A stretch of DNA of 64,000 nt. Source: Aphidius gifuensis. Lineage: Eukaryota; Arthropoda; Insecta; Hymenoptera; Braconidae. Made by a program: the position numbers and the translations under genes. Within the stretch, counting starts at the first letter, position 1. Each line of letters starts with the position of its first letter. The stretch covers positions 6,944,001 through 7,008,000 of the forward strand of contig NC_057789.1 of the NCBI RefSeq assembly GCF_014905175.1, given 5' to 3'. Shown in pieces: positions 51,642 through 64,000 of this stretch. The notes beneath the pieces were generated by a model. The model saw nothing but the letters and a program-made list of their open reading frames with translations, did no database searches and was not told the DNA's origin.

Positions 51642-54218
51642 ATTTAATTTCAATTTTTTTTTTAAAACAAACTCTTTCATATTTATAAATGGATGACACA
51701 ATGGCAATTTAAATAAAGACATGTGGGTCTTTGATGACAACAATAAGGGTAGTTAACTTTTGGCAAGCATTTTTTTCTTATGATGTCATGAGAGTGACAA
51801 GAAAATGTGGTATAAAGATCAAATCGTTTTAACAGTAAAGTAACTTGTTATATAGTCAACAATCTTGCAACTTAACACACCCTTTTATGATATACGAGAT
51901 TGTTATGGGTCGAGACTGATACTATCCAATCCTAGTGATGTATAATATTTTATATTTTATTTGGGGTCAAAACACTTATTGAGTTCATCAACCTAGTTTT
52001 CTTAATTTTACTTAAATCTATACTTTGTGTTTATTTGAAACGTCGGCAAATAAGATTTATTGTTTACCAAGTAGAGTAGGTTCTTCAATAGTCAGACTCA
52101 TGGCTAATCTATTTTTTCATTATTTTTTTTATTATGTAAAACATCAATTATATTAATTACATTTATTAAAATTATTATTTTTAACATTTAATTAAATGTT
52201 TATGTATTTAAAAATAATTTTATGCTTGATAGATTTTTTTTTTTTTTTTTTAAATAAACTTAGTAATATTTACTTTCGAAATTTTTTTTTTATATTAATT
52301 ATTATAATTGATATTAATTGATGGAATAATGACATAATATTATCAATATCGTATAATCATTTTTATTAATTTTATTGTGAATGAAGATAATTGGAATTTT
52401 GAAATCAAATTTCATCAATCTTTTGGTATAATCATGATTTCATTGTCTTTTATTTTAGTCTCATCTTCAGTCATGAATTCAAGGGTATACATGGAATTCT
52501 TTATGTTGAATTCTCAAGTGAACCCCTCAAAAACTCATTATACGTTGCTGCATTTGTAGAAAGAATAGATCAATTGTCATTTTATAAATCCTTCATTAAT
52601 ATCAACATTTTTAATTGCTTTTATTCATGGTTTTTTTTTTTTTTTTTTTTACCTCAAGTATTTATTTCTACTTTGATGGTAAATCTCTGTTAGAAATATT
52701 CGATTTGAAATTCGCTTAGTATTAATAATAGTGATAAGAAAAAAAAAAAATCAATTGAATAAGATAAACAAGAAAAAAACCACAATCTGCCCACGTACTT
52801 GGTGTTTTGTGTGAATAGAATTTCAATAAAAAAGCCAAAAAAAAAAAAAAGGCACAACATTATTTTCAAGGAGAGACATAATATAAAATATTATTGTAAA
52901 TTTAAAATATAAATAAATTCTCTACTCTAAAGTTCAGAGTCAAGCAAACATTTGTTTAAAACTTTTATCAAGTAGATCATTAATTTGTCGCAATTAAAAT
53001 TCAACTATTATTTTAGGAAACATTATAATAATATGAAAACTATTTAATCAAACTTTTATTATATAATTAAATGAATGTAAAAAAAAAATTATCCTGTCAA
53101 TATAACTTCAATTTTCCGATAAAATTATCAACTTGATTTAATAATAAAAAAACTATTTAATTGACAAGATTATATTTATATATTGTCAGAGGATGTTTAC
53201 GTAAAATAATATACGAAATAATCTGTATGGATTTTTAGATTTTTTATTTTTTATTGATTAAGTTTGTCAACGTATTATCGTATAGTAACGGATAGGGTGA
53301 TGATGTGACTAGCAAGTCACAATTACTTGACTCAACTTTAACATTATAAATAAAAAATATTATTTTCATATATATTTTTTTCAAATTTATGATAAACGTA
53401 AATTGTAATTAACGACGTAACGTTGTTTCGTTTCGAAACTGACAAGGATTTTAGCGTAACTATACCTCCCTTGGGGCAGATCCATTGCCTAGTTGAGGGC
53501 GTCGACTCGTTTTCGTGATCAATACATTTTGAATTTACATTTGCGTGTATATGACCATATAAATATAAGCTTCGGACATTAGTTTTATATTTAAATTTTT
53601 AATTACATATGCTATTAAAAAATTAATTTAAAACAAAATCTAAATTATTCTAGTATAATTTATTGTAGAAAAAAATATAGTAACGTCTGTCATAACTTTG
53701 ACAAGAATACTCATTTAAAAATATAAATATATAGTATTTTTATTTTTCAAGTAATAAAAATAATTATTAATTAATTATAGTATTTTTATATTATTATATG
53801 TATGTGTCGGAAATCAAATAATACCAATAAGTTTGTCTGTAAATGAATAATAATGTGTCGGTGCATGTGAGAATGTATAGTGAAAGTATGGTTAAAGTGC
53901 GTATTGTATAATAGCTGTTTTATTATGAAACAAGTATGGTATTATTTATACCTTTACAACAAAAGTCAACTTATTGATTAACAATGTTATCTACAATTTT
54001 TGTTCTCATGGCATTTATTTATTTTTTTTAATCTTTTTTAATAAATCTATATTTATTTATTAATTATTTATCAATAAAATATCTTTTTTTTATTTTTTCG
54101 AAATAAATTAAGCTAATAAAAAAATAAAAATTACTTTATTTACAGTTAATATTATATGCTTTTTATTAATTGTATTAAAAATTATTATATTCATTCAAAT
54201 TGAATCTCTTTATGTATA

Positions 54219-54252
<34 letters not shown>

Positions 54253-57200
54253 TACACAAACAATAGAGCTAGCTCACGTAATTTAATACAATTTGTGCAT
54301 TCACTAGACCAGCTCGCGGTTCGTAAAATGATATATATATACAGTACCGAAAAATAGTCAGCAAACGAAAAAATAAAAAAACACAAAAGAAAACCACGAA
54401 AATATAACCAAACTATAAAAAAAAAAAAAAAAAAAAAAAACAAGTGATATTATTTGTTTATAAAGCAAACAAAAAAAAAAAATCAACAACGATGTGAAAG
54501 AGGATCAAAAAAAAAAAAAATAAATAAACTAAAAACAGTTGTATCACAAGCAAAATGATCTAAATCGGGTAATGCTCATATTTATCCACTTAAAAAGTTC
54601 TTATGCAGTCTCTGGCTATATCATTGGATATTGAATATCCTTGATATCGAATTATGCTAGCACTTTTTATTTAAAACCTTTATCTACTAATTAACAAAAC
54701 ACAGATATGCAAATAAAATGATAATTTATAAAAGATAAAAAAAACATATTTATATAAAAACTAATAAACGAGATCAAGAACAAATGATGAAATTAGATCG
54801 ATTCATCCATAATAATGATATAATGTAAAATAGTACTCAATAATAATTATCATTTAACGCTTCATCAGTATAATTTGTTATATCCTTTCAATGATGCTGA
54901 TGTATTTTGCCCTTCACTTATTAACATATGTATATAGAGATGCATGTTTTCATTTATTTTAATGCTATTTGTGTGTCAACAAAATCAAGCACTGTCCAAA
55001 TTAATTTATGCATTTAATACCTCAATGAATTTATATATTACATTTATCCTCCTATTAAATTTTTCAACAATTATATATATCGTAAATTATTCATTGTTAA
55101 ATACATAAATAAATCCATCTAAATTGATGAAGCAATTTCATTTATAAAATTAAATGAAACAATTTAAATTTTGAAAATATTTGGCGCTTTTTTTTCGTAA
55201 ATTTTTTCATATTTATGATTTTTATGGAATATTTATTTTTTTTGTTTCAGCCTGGGTTCTTGGTCGTTTTATGTGTAAAACTGTTTCATATATACAAGGT
55301 GTTTCTGTTGCTGCATCTGTGTACAGTCTCGTTGCTGTTTCACTAGACAGGTAGGTTATTGTTATTATTTTTTTTTTTCTTCATTACACTAGCAAAAAAA
55401 AAAAAAATGAAATCAAAAAAATTTAATTAAGGAAAATCTGTGTCATCGAACAGAATAAAAAAATAATTTTTAAAAATAATTGATAATAATAAAATGAAAA
55501 TAAAAAAAAAAAGGGTCATGTATGTACCTGACACCTATTGGTGATTACAATCGAGGTTTATATAATTGAAATGAAAAATAGGCTGGGTTTTAAAAACACT
55601 CAATTTTCATATATGTATACGCAAAGCTAACAGGTCACGGTCGATCCGTGATATTTTTTTTTATTTTTACTTGGATAAAAAAGTTTGCAGACAAGGAATA
55701 TTCGTGAAAGAAAAAAAAAAAAAGGGTAGTTTGTAACAAGAGGGAGTGAATAGTAAAACGGTAGAATGAGACTGGCAAAGTGCCCTCATACACCAGAAAG
55801 GAAGCTTCTGTCTGTATATATCCTTTGTATTATCGACAAAATAAAATACAAAAAATATAAAGAAAAAAAAAAAAATATCCAAGATGAGCAAACTGATCTA
55901 TTCTTTAACAATTTTTTTCGAAATTTTTTTTCTCATATATGTCTTTATCGTAAAAACTTATGCCCGGAAAATAGTCACTGAATTTTGCCGAGTTAGCTAT
56001 AGCCTCTCATCTCAAAAGCATCTTCAAGAGATAAATAGAATTGAAAATAAAAAAAAAAAACATGAAAAAAACTATTATTTTTTATGTATAAAATATTGAC
56101 ACTTGAATTTACTATTCGTCATTTGTTTGTGATATCTTGATTTAACGAGATAACTGAATAATTCAAACAAATTGATATCTAAAAAATTTATTTGAAAAAT
56201 ATTGAAATATTATCAATAGTATATAAAAATTATATAATAAATTATATTTCTTCATTAAAGTTTTGGTTGACATGTGATACATATCGATGAAACATTTCTT
56301 TTATAATTTTATTTTCTTGATTGCATATGGAAACATACAGACACACATTTGTGATCAACAGAAATAACATGTAATTTGATAAGTAAATTTAAACTTCCTA
56401 TACAAAACTTGATATACCAAAAGCTGTAATATGTACACACACTCTTGAATTTCAATTAATAAAAATAATAATTATTTAATTAAATATTACTCAAGTCAAG
56501 ATGAATTTTACGAGGCTGTTGAAGAAGCAAATGCAAAAAACAATATCTTGGTTTAGTAATAATAATAATTATAAATTTGTGTACATATGAAGATGTATAT
56601 GAGGGTTGTAAGTCAAGCTTGTTTTCAACACAATGATGCAAAACGCATTGTGATTGGTTTAATTTATCAACACCCCTCTTGCTTTTCCTCATTATTTCCC
56701 CCTCATAAGTGGTAACGGCCCTCGCAAATTGGCTGACTCAATAATATTACGATTTACCGTCATTCTATTGCATCAAATAAATATCACGTGATCAAAAATT
56801 TAACCATATACCTTTGGTTAGAAATTTATTATTATATTATTATTTTTTTTTTTTGCACAAATGTCTGTGTTCAAAGTATAAAAGGATCGTGTATGCTTAA
56901 TATCGTCACTATCTCACTGTCTTTCAAGTAGTTTACTACAGAAATCAAACAAATCTTTCAACATGTTCAAGCTGGTAAGATTAATATGAAAATATTATTT
57001 TAAATAATTAAATATAAATAATAAAAATTAATTATTATTGTAAATTGTTCTTTATATTAAACGCGAGTATTTTTTTTGTTTTTTTTTTTTTCGATTTGTT
57101 TTGTTTAGTTGTTGGGTTTTTTAACATTTATATAGCTTTGATTAAAATTTAAATATTTTTTTTTTTTTTTCATTTTACTATTTTGTACGATTGGCTATTT

Positions 57201-60200
57201 TATTTTTTTATCGACTTTTTAATTTTTAAGTATTGGAATAGTGTGTATAGTTTGATTGTATATAGGATTTTGTAATTGAGTTTTTCGTGTGTAATACAAA
57301 TTCGTTATTTCGTTGCCTCTATATCCAAAATAATTTATACATATATTGATGTTGCATGTCGGACATGTTAATTATCAAACATTAAAGTATAAATAAAAAT
57401 AAATTTAAATATATATTTTTGTATTTTTTCTATTATTTTTAAATACGAAAATTATCTTGTAATTATTTTATAACTGAAAAAATATTTTTTTGAAGCTTAA
57501 TTTTGTTGGGGTGCTTAAATGATTTTAAAAAAATTGAATTATAAGATAAAAATTAATAACGTTAAGCCAAAGACAAAGATAAACCAAAAAAAAAAAAATA
57601 TCTCATTTGAGCCATATGTTGCACACAACATGTTGCAATTAAAAAACAATTTTTTGTATTTTTTATTTTCATTATTATATTTTTTCAATAGACATTAAAT
57701 TTACAATTTTATATTGTTTTTTACTATTACTCGGATGCTATATTATTTGAAAATTCTTGATTATTTATTTAATTTTATCTCACACAATTTTTATTTTTAT
57801 TTTTTATAACCTTTCAAGTACCTATTGACTCGTGATCTTTATCTTTGGCTCTTACATTCTCGCAGTGTTTAGTTCATGAATAAACATGTAAAAGTTTTTA
57901 TAGATAGACTACGTATATTTTTTTTTATTATTATAGAATATATGTACGATATGTTGCATTGGAAAAAAAAAGATAAAAATTTATATATTATTTGAGCCAT
58001 CATTAATAATTATTATTTTATATAAATTTAAAAATTAAATAGGCTGTTCTTGCTGCCGTTTTGGCCGTTGCTGTTGCTGCACCAGCTCCAGGTGGTCTTA
58101 CTGGTTTAGTTTTGAATCACGGTCTTGGACCAATCCACGCACCACAAGTAATTTCTCATGCACCAATCCATTCAGCAGTGCATATTGTCGCACAACCAGT
58201 TGCTCCAGTTGTTCATGCTGCTCCAATTGTTACCAAAACAATCATCCCAAGCCACGGACCAATCTTGTCTGTTGGACATGGTCTTCCACTTGCACATGGT
58301 CTCCCACTTGGACATGGTCTTCCACTTGGACATGGTCTTGCTCTTGGACATGGCCTTCCTCTTGGACATGGAATCCACGGATTGTAAATAACATCCAATG
58401 TGATACCATCAGTAATTGTCAATAATAAAAAATCAACACTTCAACAACAATGTGTCAACAAATGAAAAAAATTTTTCAAAATTATATTATCAATTCAAAA
58501 TTAATTGTGCGGCAGAAGAAATCAATTTGTAAATGATTTATTTTTTTTTATTTTTCATAAAAACAAATATATTCTATAATTAAAAAAAAATTTAGTCATT
58601 TATTTTTTTGCCTCAAAATCCTTTACCTCTTTTTATTTGATGTTTTTTTTTTTTAACAAACAAAATTTTTACTTGGTATTTTAATAAAATCAACATTTAA
58701 AATTCAAGCCACGTAGTAACATCTAATTTTACAAGCTGAGTCTGAGTTTACGTGGATGAGAGTGTTTTGTCAATTTTATTTTTTTATTTAAATTTATTTT
58801 TCAATGAATACTTGTGGATTTTAAAATCATGAAAATTATGAACTACATTTATATTAATTCAGCTAAAAAGTTTTTGAGCTTTAAAAGTTTACTGCTAAGT
58901 TGTTACGAAATAAAAAGATCATGAAGTACATCAAAAAATCATCAGGTATATCGAAATACTGGTACGAATTTAACATTGTAAAAAAATAAATGCATTATTA
59001 AATTGTTTACATTTTTATTATGATAATAATAATAAAAAAAAAAAAACAAGAAAACTACAAATTTAGTTGATTGAACATTTTGAAAGTTGACTTATTAAAA
59101 AAGTGCTATTCAAATTAAATCTTTGAAGCATTGATGGTTAAGCTTGCACAAAATTCAACAATTCTTAAATGAGATAGTCATTAATTTGATTGGCCTTTTG
59201 TCTCTACCAGCACGGAGAACAATTTAAAAAACAAACAAAAGAAAAAAAAAAACTATTAAACAAACAATTTTTTTTTAAATAATAAAATTCGATTAATAAT
59301 AAAAATGAAAACACGAAGGCCATAAAAAAAACAAAAAAAAACTTGCAGCTTGTGTATTGTATTTCATCAAAAGTGGGACGGTAGAACGGCTGGATGAGTC
59401 CAAGACCAGGAAGACTGGTACGACAGTGGTGCAACGTATGAATGTACTGGTAAAACTTTGATGTAACTTCTTGGATAATAAATACTGTGAGCTGGATATA
59501 TTGGTGGATATGCTGTTACAACACTCATGACAACAGCAAAAGCCAAAAAAATCTATCAATAAAAAAAAAAAAACCATAAATATTTAAAAAATAAAAAACA
59601 ATATTATTATTTATAAAAAAAAAAACACCAACACAAAAATATATTAGAAAATAAATTTTTTATCTACCTGAGCAATAATCTTCATTATAAAATTGTTGAT
59701 GAAAAAATTAGAAGATATTTCTCGTTGAAGATATTTGTTGTAATGAAGATGACTAGAATTTACATCAAATATTTATACAAAAATCCATTCATTGTTATTT
59801 AGACAAAATGTGGAGTGAGATAAATATTCCCATGAGTATATTGAATATATTATGATAACCAAGGATGCAATCGATCACAACAAGGTGACAATTAAACATA
59901 GCTGACATCAGTTAATGATGCTTTTATGTTTTTCATGATTCACATAAAATAATTAATCTGATAATCGTATTATGTTTTTAATAAAATACATAATAAATAA
60001 TCTAATATGAATCATCAATAAATAATTAAAAATAATTACTTTATATATTGTTAATATTTCGTCATTGCTTATGCATAAATTCAATCGAAAAATAAAAATA
60101 TTTAACAACTTGTAATAATGATTTATTCAATGATTTTAAATAAAGTGCATAGATAAATAAACAAAAGAGATATATGAAAAAAAAAATATAATTTTTAGAT

Positions 60201-61293
60201 AAAAATATCAGTTAAATAAATATAAATTAACTTTAAGGCCTGATGATTTAAAACACGTGAATTCATTGGAGCGTTTAAAATATATACAATTTATGTAGGT
60301 GCATGAGAGTGCCATGGCCTATTGCGAAAGTAAACATTAGATGTTGTTTATATATTTATATACAATTCAATGTCTGATCAAACTGATTTTATGTCTATGA
60401 CAAAACCGGTCTCAATGCTATGTACATTAATTTTCTTTTCATCTTGTGTTTTTGTATTTTATATACTATAATATTTAAAAACTGCATAGTTATTTTTTAA
60501 AATGATTTTTTGTTACAGATTTTTGGCGATATGGTGGCCTTTAAAATGCCAAATAACAAAACGTCGTGCACGTATGATAATTGTTGTAATATGGTTCATT
60601 GCAATGACAACATCATCACCATGGTTAATGTTTTTTGATTTAATAAAATATGGTGATGATCCTGATATGAGATTTTGTGTTGAAAGATGGCCAAGACCAC
60701 AAGATGGTACATTATTTTTTATAATTTGTAATTTAATGTTGTGCTATGTATTACCAATGATATTAATATCATTGTGTTATATATTAATATGGATAAAAGT
60801 ATGGCGTAGAAATATACCAACAGATACAAAAGATGCACAAATGGAAAGGATACAACAAAAATCCAAGGTTAAAGTTGTTAAAATGCTTGTTGTTGTTGTT
60901 ATATTATTTGTATTATCATGGTTACCACTTTATGTTATATTTGCTCGTATTAAACTTGGTGGTGAACGAGCTGAATGGGAAGATGAATTATTAACAATTG
61001 CAACACCAATTGCACAATGGCTTGGTTCAAGTAATTCATGTATTAATCCAATTCTATATGCATTTTTTAATAATAAATATAGACGTGGTTTTATGGCAAT
61101 ATTAAAAAGTGGTAGATGTTGTGGTAAATTACGTTATTATGAAACTGTTGCAATAATGTCATCGTCAACAAGTATGCGTAAATCATCATATTATGTTAAT
61201 AATAATAATTCATCAACAAGACGTGCTTGTCATGGACCACCTGTACATCAAGATAGCAATGTGTCTTATATATTTAATCACACTGGTGTTTGA
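42836..61293 (+). CDS. SIFaR: SIFamide receptor, class A peptide GPCR
   Basis: Three coding exons (42836-43436, 55251-55350, 60519-61293) join in phase to 491 aa. An in-frame TAA directly abuts the start codon, fixing the upstream limit. A long Ser/Asn-rich N-terminal domain (1-135) leads into seven membrane helices. Hallmarks: GLIGNS in TM1, LAVADV in TM2, the disulphide Cys209 and Cys287, DRF (233-235) in place of DRY, SLDRFLAIWWPLKCQITKRR, the third-loop motif KDAQMERIQQKSKVKVVKML, WLP in TM6 and NPILYAFFN in TM7, followed by a tail with RKSSYY. These match the arthropod SIFamide receptor, related to vertebrate NPFF receptors. In insects the ligand SIFamide is a brain neuropeptide controlling feeding, sleep and courtship. 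The introns are 11.8 and 5.2 kb; the second hosts two nested genes. Confidence 0.93.
48722..48799 (+). other. Exon-like 78-base segment in receptor intron 1
   Basis: A canonical acceptor (tctccattttcag) precedes 48722 and a strong donor (ag/gtgagc) follows 48799. The segment is 78 bases, and in the phase set by the receptor exons it is open across 26 codons, so inclusion would keep the frame and add about 26 residues (including HFVYKFQGVYANPMTRS) to the first extracellular loop. Against it, codons are GC-ending, unlike the rest of the gene, and the GC island extends beyond both splice sites. It may equally be a regulatory element that is open by chance. Confidence 0.3.
51576..51643. repeat. 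AAAT microsatellite
   Basis: About 17 tandem copies of a 4-base AAAT/TAAA unit, interrupted once by a g (aatgaataaa). It is the longest pure short tandem repeat in the window. Confidence 0.95.
55351..56870 (+). other. SIFamide receptor intron 2, left part
   Basis: No gene is visible here. The ORFs of 70-74 codons near 55667-56099 and 56480-56692 are overlapping, low-complexity and unsupported. Patches of less biased sequence occur around 55520-55820 and 56690-56810, the latter just upstream of the nested gene and possibly part of its control region. Confidence 0.45.
56877..56912 (+). promoter_or_regulatory. TATA box and initiator of the nested cuticle-like gene
   Basis: tataaaag at 56877-56884 is followed about 30 bases later by gtcactat, an initiator-like word with the start near 56907. 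That leaves a 5' UTR of about 55 bases before the start codon at 56963. The arrangement is typical of insect cuticle protein genes. Confidence 0.7.
56963..58387 (+). CDS. Small secreted His/Gly/Leu-rich cuticle-like protein, nested in receptor intron
   Basis: Two coding exons (56963-56974 and 58043-58387) join to 118 aa. The first exon encodes only four residues (MFKL), an arrangement common in insect cuticular protein genes, with the intron cutting into the signal peptide. The signal peptide reads MFKLAVLAAVLAVAVAAPAP, with cleavage expected near Ala/Pro. The mature protein is rich in Ala, Val, Pro and His (HAAPIV, HAPQVISHAPIHSAVHIVAQP) and ends with about six tandem HGLPLG-type units of 18 bases. 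There are no Cys and no chitin-binding R&R consensus. It is probably a structural protein of cuticle, silk or a similar secretion. It lies on the same strand as the host receptor and has its own TATA promoter. The gene family is a guess from composition. Confidence 0.8.
58270..58384 (+). repeat. 18-base tandem repeat inside the cuticle-like gene
   Basis: About six tandem copies of an 18-base unit of the form ggacatggtcttccactt encode repeated Gly-His-Gly-Leu-Pro-Leu. Variants replace Pro with Ala or Gly with Ala. The phase matches the reading frame, so copy-number changes would leave the frame intact. Confidence 0.85.
58388..59366. other. Spacer between the two nested genes
   Basis: These are the converging 3' flanks of the two nested genes. 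The sequence is A+T-rich with AATAAA-like words and T or A runs. No coding frame or structured element is recognised. Confidence 0.5.
59367..59685 (-). CDS. Small secreted Tyr/Pro/Ser-rich peptide, nested in receptor intron
   Basis: Two exons on the minus strand (59668-59685 and 59367-59552) join to 67 aa. The first exon encodes six residues (MKIIAQ) and the second continues the signal peptide (IFLAFAVVMSVVTA), with cleavage expected before YPPIYPAHS. The mature part of about 47 residues is rich in Tyr, Pro, Ser, His and Val (HSIYYPRSYIKVLPVHSYV, SSWSWTHP) and has no Cys. The two-exon structure with a tiny first exon and an upstream TATA box resembles the neighbouring cuticle-like gene, so a structural secreted role is likely. 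I recognise no named family. It is antisense to the host receptor and convergent with the other nested gene. Confidence 0.75.
59744..59777 (-). promoter_or_regulatory. TATA box and initiator of the minus-strand nested gene
   Basis: On the minus strand tataaata (59770-59777) lies about 33 bases before cttcattac, an initiator-like TCATT with the start near 59744. This gives a 5' UTR of about 60 bases before the start codon at 59685. Confidence 0.6.
59778..60518 (+). other. SIFamide receptor intron 2, right part
   Basis: No gene is visible. Patches of slightly higher complexity occur at 59840-59930 and 60235-60420. The receptor exon acceptor (ttttgttacag) ends at 60518. Confidence 0.5.
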
Positions 61294-64000
61294 ATTGATA
61301 TTTTATCAAAAAATTAACTTGATCAAGTAAATATTCAAATATACTATTTAATAAAATTTAATATTTTTAATAATTTATTATATTAGTATTTAATTTAATA
61401 TACTGAATAAGTGTTGTGTGTTTTTTTTTTAATTTTTCTTTTTTTCTTTTTTTTTTTTGTCTCATCTGAAATTGTCAATCCGAGATTTTGGATCACCATG
61501 ATCGATTGGCATTCGGATTGTATCAGTATTATGGAGTATATATTGTTTGAGACAAATTATTCATTTTATTTATATTCTAGTTTGTTTTTTTTTTTTTAAT
61601 GTTTATTTTAAGATATTATTTTGAATAAAACTTTTTCTATATAAATTTTAATGGCAAATAAAAAAAAGAAAATCAATTGAATAAATATTAAAATGATTAC
61701 CATGAATTATTCATTTTGAAAAATATTTGATTGTATTTTTTTTTTTGCTGTGATCTTGATAAAATTATGTACACTTTTCTCTATATAATTATTGAATAAA
61801 AAAAAAATAACAAAAATGAATAAAATTTATCTGTATTTATCATATCTGGCATGTAGCTTGTATGTTTATAATAAAAAAAAAAAAATGGAAAATAAAAAAA
61901 AGATAAAATATAAGTATTGAAGAAGCTTTTTTTTTTTTCTAGAATAATTGTAAAAAAGTTTTTGAATATATTTTCTTATACTGAAATAACTTCTGATTCA
62001 TAAATTACAAATTTCTATCAATAAAAACAAGCTAATAATTATTTTTTCTAATCAATAAATTGTCGATTTTTATCAAGAGCTTACAGAGATATGAAAGAGT
62101 AAATGCGTGTCATGATTTGTCAAAATTAATAACTATAAAATAAATATATCTTTGAAATATACAACCAACGGAATATATATTTTCTGAATATGTAAAAAAA
62201 TAATAATTAAAATTAAACAAAAAAAAAACAACAGCAATATTTGTATCTACTGTAAAAATATAACTATTTTTCCAACAAGAAAAAAATTAATTTTGGTAAA
62301 GAATAAATGAATAATTGAATAATGCATTGTAAAAACAAAAAAATTTGTCATAATGATTATTACTATCTTGAAAGGTTTCAACGAAAAAAAGAAACGAAAT
62401 AGATATAAAATAAGTAGGAATAAGCATGCACATAAACCATGATAAAAAAAAAATAAAAAAAAAAACTAAATTTGTATCTCAAAAATATTCTTGAAAAAAA
62501 AAGCTTTCAAAAAAAAAACTATATTATCGTGAATTAATAATTATCGTAATAACAACCTCTTGGTTACGTTGTATAGGAAACTATCGAAATATATATTATT
62601 TTCGATATGCCTTCTGCTTTTGAATAAATATTTTTATGTATGAAAAATATCAATTACACAGTTATATTTAATACAAAATTAATACTGTATTATTAATAAA
62701 AATGGAATAATAAATTGTCTTATGAAAGAAATTGCAAGTCAGTTTGAAACAAGTGAAGCATGACAGGAAAAATAAAAAAAAAAAGTACAACTTAGTTATG
62801 AGTGACTAATAGCAGTATAGTTTTCTAAAATTGTTATGAATGTATAAAATAATAAAAAAACTATATCATAATTTTACACAATAAAATAAATATATATCTG
62901 ATGAAAAAATATGTTGGACGAAAAGCTGATAATACTTGTCGAAAAAATTACTAATGCTAATATTTTCGAATGACAATGATATCAAGTTGTTATAATGAAA
63001 ATATTTTAAAAACACGATATTATTTCATAAAAAAATTTGCATGTATTATCGTTATTTAAAAAAAACAATTCCATAAAAATTTATATGACATTTTGGGTGT
63101 TTAATTAATTATCGAATAAGGCAATTTAAAAATAAAAAAAATTGATAAATATTTAGTTAAAATTCGCTGAGCTATTAGAAATTGATTAGATAAAATTATT
63201 GTGCAGGTATGGTGTTAATTGATAAATTGAAAATACGATATAATCTTAATTAAAATGTAAAAAAAAAAAAATTAAAATTTATAAATTTTGAGAGTTGTTA
63301 TTCTTGTATCATCAATATATAATCGAATATAAATAATAATATTACATATATATTTTCAATATGTTAATGATAATGTTAAAATTAATCTTGCATGAAAATG
63401 ACACATACTATATATTCGATATCTAATTAATTAAATTGTGGCTTTAATAATCTGTAAATTTTTTAATTAAAACAAAAACTAATTTGTTTTAAATAATATC
63501 AATCAAATTTAATTTTTTTTTTTTTAAATTTTCTAAATTAAAAATTAATTTATTTATTAAATGATAATTTTAAGATTCTAAGTTTAATTCTTGTTCAAGC
63601 TTAATCACACTAAAATTTTATCCTCAAGGTAAAAAAATTTGACATTGATTTTTTTTATTATTTAAATATATATACACAATATTTACAGCCATTAAAATTT
63701 GTGTATAATAACACATTTATTTTTAAAACTTAAAACTTGTGTTTCTTAAATTTTTGATAATACGAGTTAAATGGAACAAAAAAAATCAAGGACATTGTAA
63801 ATGCGATTGTACTTTCAATAATCGAGGTGAGGCAAGTCGATAGTCGTTTTAGATAACACATTGGAAAAAACAAAAAGAAAAATTTTGAAAAATAAAATTA
63901 TATATATAATGTAAATTGAAAAATTTATAAATAATATTAATCCTATGTAAATAAACACAATATATTTTAAAATATTTCTTAAATTATAATTATATATCTA
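61294..64000. other. 3' flank of the SIFamide receptor
   Basis: Long A+T-rich 3' UTR and intergenic sequence with many AATAAA-like words (first good ones near 61622 and 61793). The 62-codon frame near 61411 is low-complexity and not credible. I see no gene, RNA gene or structured repeat. Confidence 0.5.

Larger units (their letters stand above)
43437..55250 (+). other. SIFamide receptor intron 1 with islands of higher GC
   Basis: This is an 11.8 kb intron with a gtaagt donor and tttgtttcag acceptor. I see no independent gene. Most of it is A/T filler, but islands of balanced composition stand out at about 44560-44690, 48600-48830, 50285-50480, 50650-50810, 51110-51440 and 53270-53570. Such islands are what conserved enhancers or non-coding exons would look like in this genome. 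A microsatellite lies at 51576-51643. Confidence 0.5.

Noticed and set aside
59204..59577. 76- and 94-codon minus-strand frames overlapping the small secreted gene
   Set aside because: They are read in other frames across the exon and intron of the 67-aa peptide gene, whose spliced frame has a signal peptide and a matching TATA promoter.
1..64000. Integrated virus (for example polydnavirus) or complete transposon
   Set aside because: No viral structural or replication gene, transposase, reverse transcriptase or long terminal repeat was recognised on either strand.

Overview
The window is nuclear DNA from an animal, and the gene content points to an insect. It is very A+T-rich throughout, by eye well over 70 percent, with A/T-ending codons, short GT-AG introns and long A/T homopolymers. 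A SIFamide-type receptor, a 13-repeat insect cadherin and small TATA-driven cuticle-like genes support an insect. The extreme A+T content would suit a parasitoid wasp (Hymenoptera: Braconidae, perhaps Aphidiinae), but that placement is inference. No prokaryotic, viral or CRISPR features were seen.

Layout from left to right. 1-6860 has no gene. Its core is a 2.5 kb tandem array (18 copies of a unit of about 143 bp, each holding an imperfect inverted repeat), flanked on both sides by older, diverged copies. 6874-9610 (+) is an ABCG8-like half-transporter with a degenerate nucleotide-binding domain. 10387-11638 (-) is the PP4 catalytic subunit, divergent from DHX15/Prp43 helicase at 12596-15497 (+). 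16475-17547 (+) is mitochondrial GrpE, convergent with MLH1 at 17760-20720 (-). MLH1 is well conserved at both ends but its reading frame is broken in two places.

20721-26292 is a long region with no coding gene, ending in a TATA/initiator-like promoter for a large cadherin (26293-38906, +, about 1947 aa, probably cadherin-89D). 42836-61293 (+) is a SIFamide receptor GPCR in three coding exons split by introns of 11.8 and 5.2 kb. The 5.2 kb intron contains two nested genes for small secreted proteins: a His/Gly-rich cuticle-like protein on the plus strand (56963-58387) and a 67-aa secreted peptide on the minus strand (59367-59685). The 11.8 kb intron holds several islands of higher GC, one of which contains a frame-preserving exon-like segment. 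61294-64000 is A+T-rich 3' flank.

The genes form no operon or pathway. PP4, DHX15, GrpE and MLH1 are a cluster of compact housekeeping genes; the cadherin and the SIFamide receptor are large, regulated surface-protein genes. Full-length exon models were built by hand for every gene, with splice phases checked; all are clean except MLH1. The best candidates for something undescribed are the hairpin-bearing satellite, the MLH1 lesions, the exon-like island in the receptor intron and the 38-bp perfect inverted repeat in a cadherin intron.
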